A stretch of DNA of 38,572 nt from Streptomyces ossamyceticus (GCF_001418475.1 NZ_LIQX01000206.1:1-38572), one strand, 5' to 3'. Positions 17,726 to 26,049 are shown, counted from the first letter of the stretch. The notes: a model not told the origin generated them from the sequence alone. A program made the numbers and translations.

Positions 17726-18430
17726 TCAGGGCATCTTCGGAGCAGTTCCGAGCGAGTCGGCGCGCTGCTCGTCGGAAGGCTTCGGCAGATCCCCAGCGGC
17801 TTCGAGCCGCCGTTTCAGGTCAGGAAGCTGCCCGTCGATCCACCGGGCATAAGTGGCGAGCAGCACGGGCACGCTGTTGCCGACCCACTCGGCGACCTGA
17901 GCGGCCGGTATGCCGTCATTGAGCCACTTGGTGAGACGCGTATGGCGGTTGTCGTAGACCCGCTTGCCGGTCGGCGAGTCGAAGGCGTGCGAGGGCAGCA
18001 CGGCTTGCCGGGCGCCGCGCCAGGCGTGACGGATGACGGATGACGGATGACGGATGACGGATCCTGCGAGGATGCCGCCGTTCTCGCCCTGAAAGAGGAG
18101 ATCACCGGGCTTCAGCCGCTCGTCCTCGATGTGCTGCCGCAGGACGCGGGTCAGGGCGGGGTGCCCAGGCACCGTACGCGTGTCTCCCTCGGCCCGGCCC
18201 TTGAGGTCGCGCCGTTCATGGATCTCCCCCGTGTCGGTCCACTGCTTGCCGACTTCCAGCGCGACGGTGTGGATCACCAGTTCGCACCACTGGTCGGCGG
18301 CATCGACGGCCGGCAACCTCACGTCCGCCACGCACATGGCCACGGCCTCTTCCGGACGTGGCCCGCAGTAGTACAGCGTCGCGAAGAACACGTGCGGCCG
18401 CTCGCCGCTCCGGGACCGCTTCCGGATGCA
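17726..18430 (-). pseudogene. Relic of a second tyrosine integrase
   Basis: The frame encodes the catalytic half of a streptomycete integrase: CGPRPEEAVAM (first Arg), DTRTVPGHPALTRVLRQHI, YDNRHTRLTKWLNDGIPAAQVAEW and GNSVPVLLATYARWIDGQ with the nucleophile Tyr. The N-terminal core-binding half is absent; the frame upstream of about 18,430 is antisense to another relic. A GGATGAC-type 7-bp tandem repeat at about 18,029-18,063 inserts a duplicated SVIRHPS unit. The gene ends about 175 bp from the right att site and points at it, as integrases of tRNA-borne actinomycete elements do. It is probably inactive. Confidence 0.75.
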
Positions 18431-18808
18431 CTGGGACCTCGGCGGCAAGAACCTCTCAAGCTCCTGCACAGCCTTCGTGGACGGGTTCGCCACCACCGCC
18501 CACGACACGGTTCGCATCCTCGACGCCCACAGCGACACCGTCTCCATCAGGTTGGAGGCCACGCAGACCGACGGCTCACTTCGGATCTTCGAAGGCACCT
18601 ACACGGTCCACCGCGGCACGATCGTCGCGGCTGACGTACGCGACGTGACCGGGCCGGAGCCGCAACCCAGCGAATCCTCCCCCAGTACGAAAACTGCGAC
18701 GAGGCACGAGCAGCGGGCGCCGCACCCCTCTATCAGGGCGAGCCTGGCTACGCGCCACATCTCGACCGAGACGGCGATGGCGTGGCCTGCGAACCGTATC
18801 CACCGTGA
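18430..18808 (+). pseudogene. Relic of a secreted Excalibur-domain protein
   Basis: Two fragments in different frames. From about 18,450 to 18,680 one frame gives TDGSLRIFEGTYTVHRGTIV, like beta-rich streptomycete secreted proteins. From about 18,683 to the stop at 18,806 another frame gives QYENCDEARAAGAAPLYQG and then HLDRDGDGVACEPYPP. The latter is an Excalibur calcium-binding motif (DxDxDGxxCE). A frameshift near 18,680 and the missing signal peptide mark it as broken. Its left end abuts the integrase relic, as if a deletion joined them. Confidence 0.55.
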
Positions 18809-19560
18809 CTCACAGGCGCTCACCGTCCAAAGCCGCCCGACGGCCCTCCGGCCAGACCAGCAGATCGGTGAGCGCACCACCACCCGCACCAGATCGAGCG
18901 GGGAACAGCGGGGAATCACCGTGAAGGAAGCCAAGCCGATGAGGCATCAGCAGCCGTTCGCCCAGGTCCGCTCCCCAACAGGCCCCAGAAACCCGCAGCT
19001 TCCCAAACTGAGGGCTCAGGCACCGTCGTCACGGTGCTGCCGTCGTGGCCTGCTCTGTTCGACGGCACCGACATACGACCACCATCCGCGGCACGAGCCC
19101 ACGACCCCTGACCAGCAAAAACCCAGCTCACCAAGACCCCTACACCTGTGGGTTGTCCGCTGGTAGGGCGCTCGTTGCTGTGCTGAGGCCGTCTCTAAGC
19201 GTCTGTGCTGGGGCCGTCTCTAGGCGTCAAGGTCCTGCACGGATCGACGATCCACGAGCCTCACGGTCACGCGCCGCGCAAGAGGCTGAATCACCGGCAG
19301 CGACAGACACAGGACATTCTGGATCACCCAGGAGACGGCCGATGGTCCCTTTGTCGCCCGTGCGGTGCATTCTTCCGCCCTCGCCCTCAGGAGCGCTCAC
19401 CTGCGTAAATGATCAAGAAGTACGTCGGCTGGGTCTGGCCGGATGGACCATCCGTCCGTATGACGTGTTGCAGCCCTGACGACCCGTCGGTTTCATCGTG
19501 AACGGAGAACAACACGGTGCCGCGCACTCCTGCCGGCCACTGCTTCCTGGGAGGAACTTC
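18809..19560. other. Non-coding decayed region with a tandem duplication
   Basis: About 750 bp with no gene I can support; the open frames lack codon bias and recognisable domains. It holds one clear structure, the 25-bp tandem duplication at 19,179-19,228. The right end carries the ribosome-binding site of the next gene. Confidence 0.5.
19179..19228 (+). repeat. 25-bp tandem duplication
   Basis: Two adjacent 25-bp units starting TGTGCTG(A/G)GGCCGTCTCTA, at 19,179-19,203 and 19,204-19,228, differ at two positions. The function is unknown. Confidence 0.8.
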
Positions 19561-20118
19561 ATGCGTTTCAAGTGCGTAGGCGCCGGCATCGGACTGGTTC
19601 TCGGTGCCGTCGGTCTCTCGAGCCCGGCCGCAGCAGCCGCGAACGGCCCCATCGGTGATCCAGGAATGCACATCAGCCCGAGACACGCCGCCCCGGGCTC
19701 CACCGTCACGGTCAGCACCAGAGCCTGCGGCTCGGAGACGTATGGGAAGGGCGAGTCTGAGGCAGGAGGCAAGTTTCACCTCTTCCCAGGCGACCAGCAG
19801 GGTGTACTGACCGGCGAGTTCAAGGTGCCGGACGACACCGAGGCCGGCAGTTACACCATCACCCTGAAGTGCCCGCCGCGAGTCAAGATCACGGGTACGT
19901 ACTGGGTCGGCACCGGCAATCCCAGCGGAGCGATCGACGCAGGCTTCGGGGTGGCGAAGGACAAGGGCACGCAACTCGCCCTCGGGGCGGTTCTGCTCGC
20001 CGGAGCCGCCGCCGGAGGCGCGCTCAAGAGGCGCCGCCGCCCGGCCGGTGCCCGCGCTAGGCGCTCTGCCCTGCCAGCCCAGCCTCAGGGCCCGTGTCGG
20101 TCCGGGGCTCGAGGATAA
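19561..20118 (+). CDS. Small membrane-anchored surface protein paired with sortase
   Basis: A 185-aa protein. GGGAGGAAC precedes the ATG at 19,561. A signal peptide ends near SSPAAAA (about residue 26). The exported part is a beta-rich domain (APGSTVTVSTRACGS, AGSYTITLKCPPRVKITGTY) with two Cys that could form a disulfide. A C-terminal hydrophobic helix (GTQLALGAVLLAGAAAGGAL) is followed by an Arg-rich stop (KRRRR). There is no LPxTG motif, so the protein is probably membrane-anchored by its C-terminus. The class F sortase gene starts 45 bp downstream. This pairing recurs in Streptomyces, so the protein may be a sortase substrate or helper; the role is not established. Confidence 0.8.
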   Translation: MRFKCVGAGIGLVLGAVGLSSPAAAAANGPIGDPGMHISPRHAAPGSTVTVSTRACGSETYGKGESEAGGKFHLFPGDQQGVLTGEFKVPDDTEAGSYTITLKCPPRVKITGTYWVGTGNPSGAIDAGFGVAKDKGTQLALGAVLLAGAAAGGALKRRRRPAGARARRSALPAQPQGPCRSGARG

Positions 20119-20163
20119 CCCCGCTTTCACTCACTTCGGCCGCGAAGCGGAGGCTCCACAGCG

Positions 20164-20913
20164 ATGGAACCCGGATACGAGCCCGCCGGTCCTTCTCCCT
20201 TCTTCACCCCTTCCACCAAGTTTCTCGCCTGCGCTCTCCTGGCGGGCATGGCACTGGTGATCACGGCGCTCCGGAGCGAAGAGCCTCCGCAACCGTCGGC
20301 CGCGCAGTCCTTCTCCTCCTCCGTACGCCCCGTCCCCAGCAGCACCGCCTCGGCCCGGTACCCCTCTGCGCTGGCCCTGCCCCCGTCGGCTCCGGTCCGG
20401 CTGCAAATCCCCGCCATCGGCGTGAATGCCCCAATGACGGAACTGACCCTCGACGAGACCGGAGCACTGCGCCCACCCTCGGTCAAGATGCCCGGCTTCG
20501 CCGGATGGTACGGCGCCGGCACGACTCCCGGCTCAATGGGGACAGCCGTCACGACGGGACATGTCGACACGCCGAATGGCCCCGGGGTCTTCTACCGCCT
20601 CGGAGCACTGGCCAAGGGCGACACCATCAAGATCATGAGGGCAGACCGGCGGACAGCCGTTTTCACGGTCGACGCTGTGGAGCTCTACGACAAGGAGGCG
20701 TTTCCGGATGAGAAGGTCTACGGCAGCTCCTACCGGCCCGAACTACGCGTGATCACCTGTGGGGGTCAATACGCCGAGGAAACCGGCTACCAGGGAAATA
20801 TCGTGGTCTACGCGACGCTGACCGCAGCGGGGAACGATGGCAGTGCCGCTGAGCAGGCTGAGGTTCGTCCGACCCGGCCTCCGCCTCCACCTCCGGGAAC
20901 GCCTTCGCGGTGA
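20164..20913 (+). CDS. Class F sortase
   Basis: A 249-aa membrane-tethered transpeptidase. The N-terminal anchor is residues 20-36, followed by a Pro/Ser linker and the sortase barrel from about 78. Catalytic His133 lies in TTGHVDTPNGPGVFYRL and Cys199 in LRVITCGG. The motif with His followed by VD and the ITCGG signature fit class F, which is common in Actinobacteria and poorly understood. In the last strand (TGYQGNIVVYATL), where sortases often have the catalytic Arg, I see Gln210; Arg195 or Arg191 might substitute. The Pro-rich tail is unusual. It follows the small surface protein gene and they are probably co-transcribed. Confidence 0.9.
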   Translation: MEPGYEPAGPSPFFTPSTKFLACALLAGMALVITALRSEEPPQPSAAQSFSSSVRPVPSSTASARYPSALALPPSAPVRLQIPAIGVNAPMTELTLDETGALRPPSVKMPGFAGWYGAGTTPGSMGTAVTTGHVDTPNGPGVFYRLGALAKGDTIKIMRADRRTAVFTVDAVELYDKEAFPDEKVYGSSYRPELRVITCGGQYAEETGYQGNIVVYATLTAAGNDGSAAEQAEVRPTRPPPPPPGTPSR

Positions 20914-20924
20914 GCTCGCGCATC

Positions 20925-21105
20925 GCGCGGGTCTTCCGCTCCACCGGAAGTCTGCTGGAGCACCAGTGGCGGGTGCGTTCGCGGCCGACCGACGGCGTTG
21001 AGGCAGGTCTCCCCAGCCGTGTGAGCGGTGGCGGGAGCCGTTGTCGGACAGCAGCCGCTCGACCGTGATCCCGCACTCGGTGAAGACGCCGTGGGCCCAC
21101 TGTCA
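20925..21105 (-). pseudogene. IS481-like transposase relic
   Basis: On the minus strand, about 21,100 down to 21,020 reads AHGVFTECGITVERLLSDNG followed by SRHRSHGW. This matches the region around the second catalytic Asp (the SDNGS motif) of IS481-type DDE transposases. The following ERTRHW and LPVERKTRAMREL are degenerate counterparts of the RTRPYRPQTNGKVER block, in another frame. No start, no complete domain and no terminal repeats are visible. Nothing else is seen between the sortase and the tyrosinase gene. Confidence 0.55.
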
Positions 21106-21221
21106 GTTCATCGGCAGCCCCTTGGGCGACGCGGTTGTCACCGCCCCTCCGCCGTCGCGCGCGAAGCGGAGCCAGGACGGATCAAACCCGTGGGCGGCCC
21201 GTCCACAGGCGGTCGTGCCTG

Positions 21222-22088
21222 CTACACGTAGCGGTAGACCGCGCTGTGATCCTCCAGTTCGTCCGGAGTCACGTCCCACGGCGGCATCCTCTCGTGCCGC
21301 GCGACGATCCTGCCGTACTGAGCGTCCCTCGGGCCGGGGGGCTTCGCGGGGAGATAGCGGGCTTTCCGGTGCCGTCGCTGCCAGCGGGACCACACCAGGT
21401 CGACGAAGGCGTGGTGCATCCAGAAGACGGGGTCGTTGACGGAGGCACCGCTCACCATGTGGCCGCCGACCCACCGGTGGACCCGGTTGTGGTTGCGCCA
21501 GGACACGGCGCCGCGCCCCGGCCCCCACCCCTCCAGCTTGTTGCGGAACCCCTTGGCCGACCTGGAGTTCCAGGGGGCCGTGTCGTAGACCGGGTCCGCG
21601 AGGGCGTCCTCCACGTCCCTGGCCGTGGGCAGAGCCATCGGGTCCCGTGGACGGCCCAGGTCCCGCATGAGGTACTCGACGTCGGTGATCCCCTCCTTGA
21701 TGGTCCACCGGCCGTGGCGATAGGCGAAGGGACCGGTCATGACCTGCCGGTCGGAACGCCGACCGGTGCCACCGAGAAGGTCCTCGGTCCACGGCACGGC
21801 CGTCGAGGCACGGTCGCGTGTCCAGTCCCAGTACGGCACGGTCACCGACTCGTCCACGCGGCGCAGCGCCCTCTCCATGTCCAGCACGAACCTGCGGTGC
21901 CAGGGCAGGAAGGAGGGTGCCATGTGGGCCGTGCGCCGGCCGTTCTCGCCGTCGGGAAGGAAGTACTCGATGTGCATACGGACGAACTCGTCGTACTCAC
22001 CACGGCGTTTGACCTCGATCAGCGCGGCGACGAACCGGCGCCGCTCGGCACGGGTGAGTGTGCCGACGTCCCTACGCGTGTACACCAT
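21222..22088 (-). CDS. melC2: Tyrosinase (monophenol monooxygenase)
   Basis: A 288-aa type 3 copper enzyme that oxidises tyrosine to DOPA and dopaquinone for melanin. CuA ligands are His39, His55 and His64 (FLPWHRRFVLDME). CuB ligands are His200 and His204 (RNHNRVHRWVGGHM) and His226 (NDPVFWMHHAFVD). Their spacing agrees with the Streptomyces castaneoglobisporus enzyme. There is no signal peptide of its own; in this family export and copper loading depend on the MelC1 chaperone. The ATG at 22,088 overlaps the end of melC1 by 17 nt, so the two are translationally coupled. All ligands are present, so activity is expected. Confidence 0.96.
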   Translation of the reverse strand: MVYTRRDVGTLTRAERRRFVAALIEVKRRGEYDEFVRMHIEYFLPDGENGRRTAHMAPSFLPWHRRFVLDMERALRRVDESVTVPYWDWTRDRASTAVPWTEDLLGGTGRRSDRQVMTGPFAYRHGRWTIKEGITDVEYLMRDLGRPRDPMALPTARDVEDALADPVYDTAPWNSRSAKGFRNKLEGWGPGRGAVSWRNHNRVHRWVGGHMVSGASVNDPVFWMHHAFVDLVWSRWQRRHRKARYLPAKPPGPRDAQYGRIVARHERMPPWDVTPDELEDHSAVYRYV

Positions 22089-22632
22089 TTCGGTGATCCC
22101 CTTCGATTCCCTGACCGCCGCTCGGCGTACCGCCGTCGTCCGTACGGCTACCGATTCCGCTTGGCGCGCCCAAGCGCGCGGTGGGGCCGAGTTCGTCCAC
22201 TGCGGCGCGCGCCGCGGCGAGTGGCGTCGGATACGACTGGTAGTGGTCGACCATGGTCATCCAGCTGCCGTCGACGCGGCGCATGAGGTGCAGCGGCCGC
22301 CCGTCCACGGTGACGTGCCATCCGCCGGAGGCGTCGTCGCCCAACAGCCCGCCGTCGTCCGCGACGACGACGATGGTCCGTCCGCGATACCTCTCCCGGA
22401 AGCATGCTCTCTCCGCCCCGGTCGTCCCCGATGCCACCAAGAACGGAGCGAGTGCCACCCCGGCCACTGACGCGGACACCCCCCGCAGCATGTGCCTCCG
22501 CCCGACGAACTCCGTGGTGTCGACGGCGAGCGACGAGCAACCGGCCGCGGTGTCCACTGACTCGGTCACCGCTTTTCCGGGACTCGGTCGGATCCTCATT
22601 CTGGACCTCATACTCGACTTGCACGTCGGCAT
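22072..22632 (-). CDS. melC1: Tyrosinase copper chaperone (caddie protein)
   Basis: About 186 aa. A Tat-type sequence (VGRRHMLRG, then the hydrophobic SASVAGVALAPFLVASG) is followed by the MelC1 domain: RGRTIVVV, WHVTVDGRPLHLMRR, DGSWMTMVDHYQSYPTPL. The Tyr in the HYQSYPTP region corresponds to the caddie Tyr that reaches the tyrosinase copper site. The ATG at 22,632 has GGAGG 6 nt upstream but places ~44 residues before the twin arginines, longer than usual. A GTG at 22,569 would give a shorter n-region. MelC1 delivers copper to MelC2 and carries it through the Tat pathway. It is the first gene of melC. Confidence 0.9.
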   Translation of the reverse strand: MPTCKSSMRSRMRIRPSPGKAVTESVDTAAGCSSLAVDTTEFVGRRHMLRGVSASVAGVALAPFLVASGTTGAERACFRERYRGRTIVVVADDGGLLGDDASGGWHVTVDGRPLHLMRRVDGSWMTMVDHYQSYPTPLAAARAAVDELGPTARLGAPSGIGSRTDDGGTPSGGQGIEGDHRNGVHA

Positions 22633-22728
22633 CAAAATCCTCCACCACATCCAAGGATCCCCGAATTCCTCACACATCACCTGAACAAGAAATTTCAGCA
22701 CCGGGATTTCAGGCAAACGGGCAACACG

Positions 22729-22760
22729 GAGGCCGACACCGCACACGCGGAATCGGCCTC
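22729..22760 (-). terminator. Terminator after small secreted protein gene
   Basis: An 8-bp perfect stem (GAGGCCGA with TCGGCCTC, 16-nt loop) 80 bp past the stop at 22,840 on the minus strand and before melC1. Confidence 0.55.
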
Positions 22761-22839
22761 TGTGGAGCAACCACCGGGAAATGCCTGAAACGCCGGGTCA
22801 AGACGCGGCCAGCATCGCGGCCGGGGACGTTCTCACTGT

Positions 22840-23121
22840 CTACTGCGGCAGACCGCCCAGCAGCGTGGTGCCGTTACCCAGGGCGGTGGACGTGCGTTCA
22901 ACCGTGGTCAGCAGCGCCCCCCTCTTCTTCCCCTTCCTCTTGCCGTCCAGCGCGCCTGCCTTCAGCGACTGCGCCTGGCCGGGGTCCTTGTCGAGCGTCC
23001 TCATCGCCTTGTTGAAGCTCGGGTGCACCACCTCGGTGGCGTTCTGGGCGAACGCGGGCGCGGCGGCACCGGCGATGATCAGGGACCCGGTAACGACGGC
23101 AGCGGCTTTCAGCGACTTCAT
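22840..23121 (-). CDS. Small secreted protein of unknown function
   Basis: A 93-aa protein starting MKSLKAAAVVTGSLIIAGAAAPAFAQ, a classical signal peptide with cleavage after AFA, and preceded by GGAAGGAAC. The mature part of ~65 residues is basic in its middle (DGKRKGKKRG) and ends TTLLGGLPQ. Streptomyces genomes hold families of short secreted proteins with this MKSLKAAAV leader and LLGGLP end, none well characterised to my knowledge. It is monocistronic, with a terminator at 22,729. It lacks the chaplin hydrophobic repeats. Confidence 0.8.
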   Translation of the reverse strand: MKSLKAAAVVTGSLIIAGAAAPAFAQNATEVVHPSFNKAMRTLDKDPGQAQSLKAGALDGKRKGKKRGALLTTVERTSTALGNGTTLLGGLPQ

Positions 23122-23684
23122 GCGCGTTCCTTCCTTCGGCAAACTGGGCAGCAGGGGCGGACTCTGACATTCAGCACAACGAGCGCCGACCGGTCTGGAA
23201 ACCCGCGTGCGGGAGATCGCCGAGTACTCATATGAAACCTCTGAAGGATTTGCCTCCGAAAGCCGGGAGGGTCCACCAGAAAGATCGGAAACCTACGCCG
23301 ACGCGGTTCGACCAGCGGCCCTCACCCGCGCCACCGAGCCTGCCGCCCCGCCTCCCCGCCGACCCGTCGACCCGTCGACCCGTCGAGGCCTACGGACGCG
23401 ACACACGTAGCCGCGGACCATGCGCCTGGGGCCCGCCTTCAAGCGGCGCGGTCACTCGGCGGGGTGCCCGACGTCGCGTCAGACGCGGCTCGTTCCGGAG
23501 GCTACGGCCGGTGAAGGGAAACCAGAAAGCCCCCTACTTCACCAATCCGACACACTTGCACCGTTTGATTAGTTTATGACCACTGACGGCTAGAGTTGCG
23601 CACGCCTGGACGCGTCCCCACAGCACGCCCATGCCTTCTCCCTCCCTCTGGCACTTTCGCCTTCCCGAAAGGACAGCGCCGGTC
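23122..23684. other. Divergent intergenic region
   Basis: About 560 bp between the secreted-protein gene and the exopolysaccharide locus, with no supportable gene. It has a GACCCGTC 8-bp tandem repeat, three units at 23,361-23,384. An A/T-rich segment at 23,560-23,600 carries the promoter described separately. Confidence 0.5.
23565..23596 (+). promoter_or_regulatory. Probable HrdB-type promoter of the exopolysaccharide operon
   Basis: A TAGAGT -10 box at 23,591-23,596, typical of Streptomyces vegetative promoters. The -35 is either TTGATT (23,565, 20-bp spacer) or TTAGTT (23,569, 16-bp spacer). It lies about 90 bp upstream of the start at 23,685 in a conspicuous A/T-rich patch. Confidence 0.55.
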
Positions 23685-24821
23685 ATGCGCAACTCCCTAG
23701 CCCTTTTGCTGCGCCGCACGACGGTGGGCGCACTCGCACTCGCCGGGATGTGGGCACCCCCCACCGGCGCCCTGGCGGCCGCGCCTGTCACAGCCTCCGC
23801 GCGGGAGGCCGGCAGCATCCCCTTCACCCAGCGGTACCGCGCCCTCCAGCACGGCGGGATCGTCCGCGCGGCCAACGTCTCCATCACCTGCCGTACACCA
23901 CGGTCGAACGACCGGTTCTCGCCGTCCACAGCACCTTCCTGCCCAACCGCCCGGAAGGGCGCGACCGGGGTGAACGGTGACTTCGACATGACGTACGTCG
24001 ACGTCGACAAGGACCCGAACACCTACAACTCCTCCCGCGCGGAGGTCCTCGTACCCAAGGGCTCGCGGGTCAGCTACGCACGGCTGTACTGGGGCGGCAA
24101 CCTGCGCGTCGGCGAACAGAAGCCGCCCAAGGACAATGGACGGGTGCTGGTCGCCGAACCAGGCGGTGAGTACAAGGAGGTCCTCGCGGACACGGTCGTC
24201 GGCCACCGTGTGGCGCACGGTGCGGACGCTTTCCAGGCCTCGGCAGACGTCACGAGACTGGTGCGGAAGAGCGGGCCCGGTCTGTACACCGTGGCACAGG
24301 TCAATGTCGCGATGGGGAGGTCGACGGCCGGCGCGTGGGGTGGCTGGACGCTGGTGGTGGCGTACGAGAACCTGAAGCAGCCGTTGCGTCACCTCGCCGT
24401 CTGGGACGGCTTCAACGCGCTGAAGTCCGGTGCGAGGCAGGATGTCCGGCTGCGCGGGATGCGTTTCCCGGCGGGCGCGGGCGGCCGAGCGGGCCTGGTG
24501 ACGTACGACGGCGACCATGGCGCGACCGGCGACACCTTCACCCTCACGACCACCCGCGCACCCCGACGCACCAAGGCCACCGCCCTCACCAACTCCGCCA
24601 ATCCCCGCAACGACGTCCTGAACTCCACGATCAGTGAACCGGGAGCGTCGAAGCCGAAGCGGGTGCCGGCGTACGCCCCCACCCTCGGCTACGACTCCGA
24701 TGTGTTCGATCTCGGAACGGGCCTGCGCCGCGGTGGCGATCAGTTGGCCTTCCGAGTCGTGTCACAGCGGGACCGGGTCTGGGCCGGCGTTCTCTTCGTC
24801 GCCGTCGACGCCCAGCGGTAA
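23685..24821 (+). CDS. Secreted beta-rich protein of unknown function
   Basis: A 378-aa protein. The ATG at 23,685 begins a signal peptide ending near TGALAAAP; AAAGGAC lies 12 nt upstream. The mature protein is beta-rich, with FTQRYRALQHGGIVRAAN, VSYARLYWGGNLRVGEQKPP, TVAQVNVAMGRSTAGAWGGW and DVLNSTISEPG. The same kind of domain forms the exported head of many Streptomyces surface proteins, often before DUF11-type repeats or a sorting signal; here there is no anchor. It is first in the exopolysaccharide operon, 46 bp before the glycosyltransferase gene, so it may be an extracellular matrix protein made with the glycan. That role is inference. Confidence 0.8.
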   Translation: MRNSLALLLRRTTVGALALAGMWAPPTGALAAAPVTASAREAGSIPFTQRYRALQHGGIVRAANVSITCRTPRSNDRFSPSTAPSCPTARKGATGVNGDFDMTYVDVDKDPNTYNSSRAEVLVPKGSRVSYARLYWGGNLRVGEQKPPKDNGRVLVAEPGGEYKEVLADTVVGHRVAHGADAFQASADVTRLVRKSGPGLYTVAQVNVAMGRSTAGAWGGWTLVVAYENLKQPLRHLAVWDGFNALKSGARQDVRLRGMRFPAGAGGRAGLVTYDGDHGATGDTFTLTTTRAPRRTKATALTNSANPRNDVLNSTISEPGASKPKRVPAYAPTLGYDSDVFDLGTGLRRGGDQLAFRVVSQRDRVWAGVLFVAVDAQR

Positions 24822-24867
24822 GGCGCCTCCTCCCGTCCCGAGCGTCCCGCGAGCGAGGAGATGACAC

Positions 24868-26049
24868 ATGCACACGTCAACAACTGACCCTCGGCCGCGG
24901 GTCCTGCACCTCACTCAGCCCGTGGAAGGCGGAGTCGCCCGCGTCGTGACGGACCTGGTGCGGGCGCAGCTCACGGCCGGCCTGGCCGTCACGGTGGCCT
25001 GCCCCGACGGGGCACTCACCACACGCCTCCGGCAACTGGGGGCGGACGTACGGCACTGGCACGCGACGCGGTCACCGGGTCCGTCGCTCGTGCGGGAGGT
25101 ACGACATCTCGCCCGCGTGATCGATGACGTGCGCCCTCATCTCGTGCACGCGCACAGCGCGAAGGCCGGGCTCGCCGGACGGCTCGCCGTCCGGGGGCGG
25201 ATCCCCACCGTGTTCCAGCCGCACGCCTGGTCGTTCGAGGCCACTGGAGGGGCCGCCTCAGCGCTCGCGCGGGTCTGGGAGCGGTGGGGGGCACGTTGGG
25301 CCTCCCAGGTGGTGTGCGTGAGTGAGGCGGAACGCATGACCGGCATGCACGCCGGGATCAGGGGACCGTGGAGCGTCATCCCCAACGGTGTCGACCTACA
25401 GCGCTTCCGCCCCGCGTCCGCCGGTACCGTACGGGCCGGGCTGAGGCCGTTGCGCGATGTCGATCCCGCCGCGCCGCTCGTGGTCTGTGTGGGGCGGCTG
25501 TGCCGGCAGAAGGGCCAGGCCGTACTGCTGAGAGCGTGGAGTTCCGTGGCCCGGCGGGTGCCCGACGCGCGTCTCGTCCTGGTCGGCGACGGGCCGGACC
25601 GCGACCGGCTTCGGGCGTACGCGCCGAGATCCGTGCTTTTCACGGGCGCGGTCGCCGACGTCGTCCCCTGGTACCAGGCCGCGGATCTCGTCGTTCTGCC
25701 GTCCCGTTGGGAGGGCATGGCGCTGGCCCCGCTGGAAGCGATGGCCTGCGGTCGGCCGGTGGTGGTCACAGACGTCGACGGAGCCCGCGAGAGCCTGCCC
25801 CTCTCCCTCGCGCCCCACTGCCTGGTCCCGCCAGAGAACCCGGCGACGCTGGCCAGGGCCCTTACCGAACTTCTGCTCGACCCGCCGCTGCGCGCATCAC
25901 TCGGCCGCCAGGGGCTCCAGTACGTCCTGTCCTCGCACGATGTGCGGCACACCGCCGAGGCGGTCACGGACGTCTACCGCCATCTGATCGGCGTGCGACC
26001 CGATCCCCGCGTCGCACCCCCGCAGCATAGGGAGTCCATCCACCCGTGA
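24868..26049 (+). CDS. GT4-family glycosyltransferase
   Basis: A 393-aa GT-B retaining glycosyltransferase. The N-terminal domain has LHLTQPVEGGVARVVTDLV, the glycine-rich acceptor loop. The C-terminal nucleotide-sugar domain has VVCVGRLCRQKG, LVLVGDGPDRDRL and the E-x7-E motif EGMALAPLEAMACGRPVV. There is no membrane segment, so it is cytosolic or peripheral. It probably adds a sugar to the lipid-linked repeat unit started by the next gene product. The donor cannot be told from sequence. GAGGAG lies before the ATG. Its stop overlaps the next gene's start by 4 nt (GTGA). Confidence 0.93.
   Translation: MHTSTTDPRPRVLHLTQPVEGGVARVVTDLVRAQLTAGLAVTVACPDGALTTRLRQLGADVRHWHATRSPGPSLVREVRHLARVIDDVRPHLVHAHSAKAGLAGRLAVRGRIPTVFQPHAWSFEATGGAASALARVWERWGARWASQVVCVSEAERMTGMHAGIRGPWSVIPNGVDLQRFRPASAGTVRAGLRPLRDVDPAAPLVVCVGRLCRQKGQAVLLRAWSSVARRVPDARLVLVGDGPDRDRLRAYAPRSVLFTGAVADVVPWYQAADLVVLPSRWEGMALAPLEAMACGRPVVVTDVDGARESLPLSLAPHCLVPPENPATLARALTELLLDPPLRASLGRQGLQYVLSSHDVRHTAEAVTDVYRHLIGVRPDPRVAPPQHRESIHP

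Noticed and set aside
18426..19166. A 246-aa plus-strand frame
   Set aside because: Only the first ~80 residues resemble a protein family; the rest is out of frame with the Excalibur motif and has no codon bias. Treated as part of a pseudogene.
20094..20711. A 205-aa frame overlapping the sortase gene
   Set aside because: It is a shadow frame without motifs; the overlapping frame has the sortase His and Cys.
23361..23384. The GACCCGTC triple repeat as an operator
   Set aside because: It lies in G+C-rich DNA more than 180 bp from the likely promoter and looks like simple slippage.
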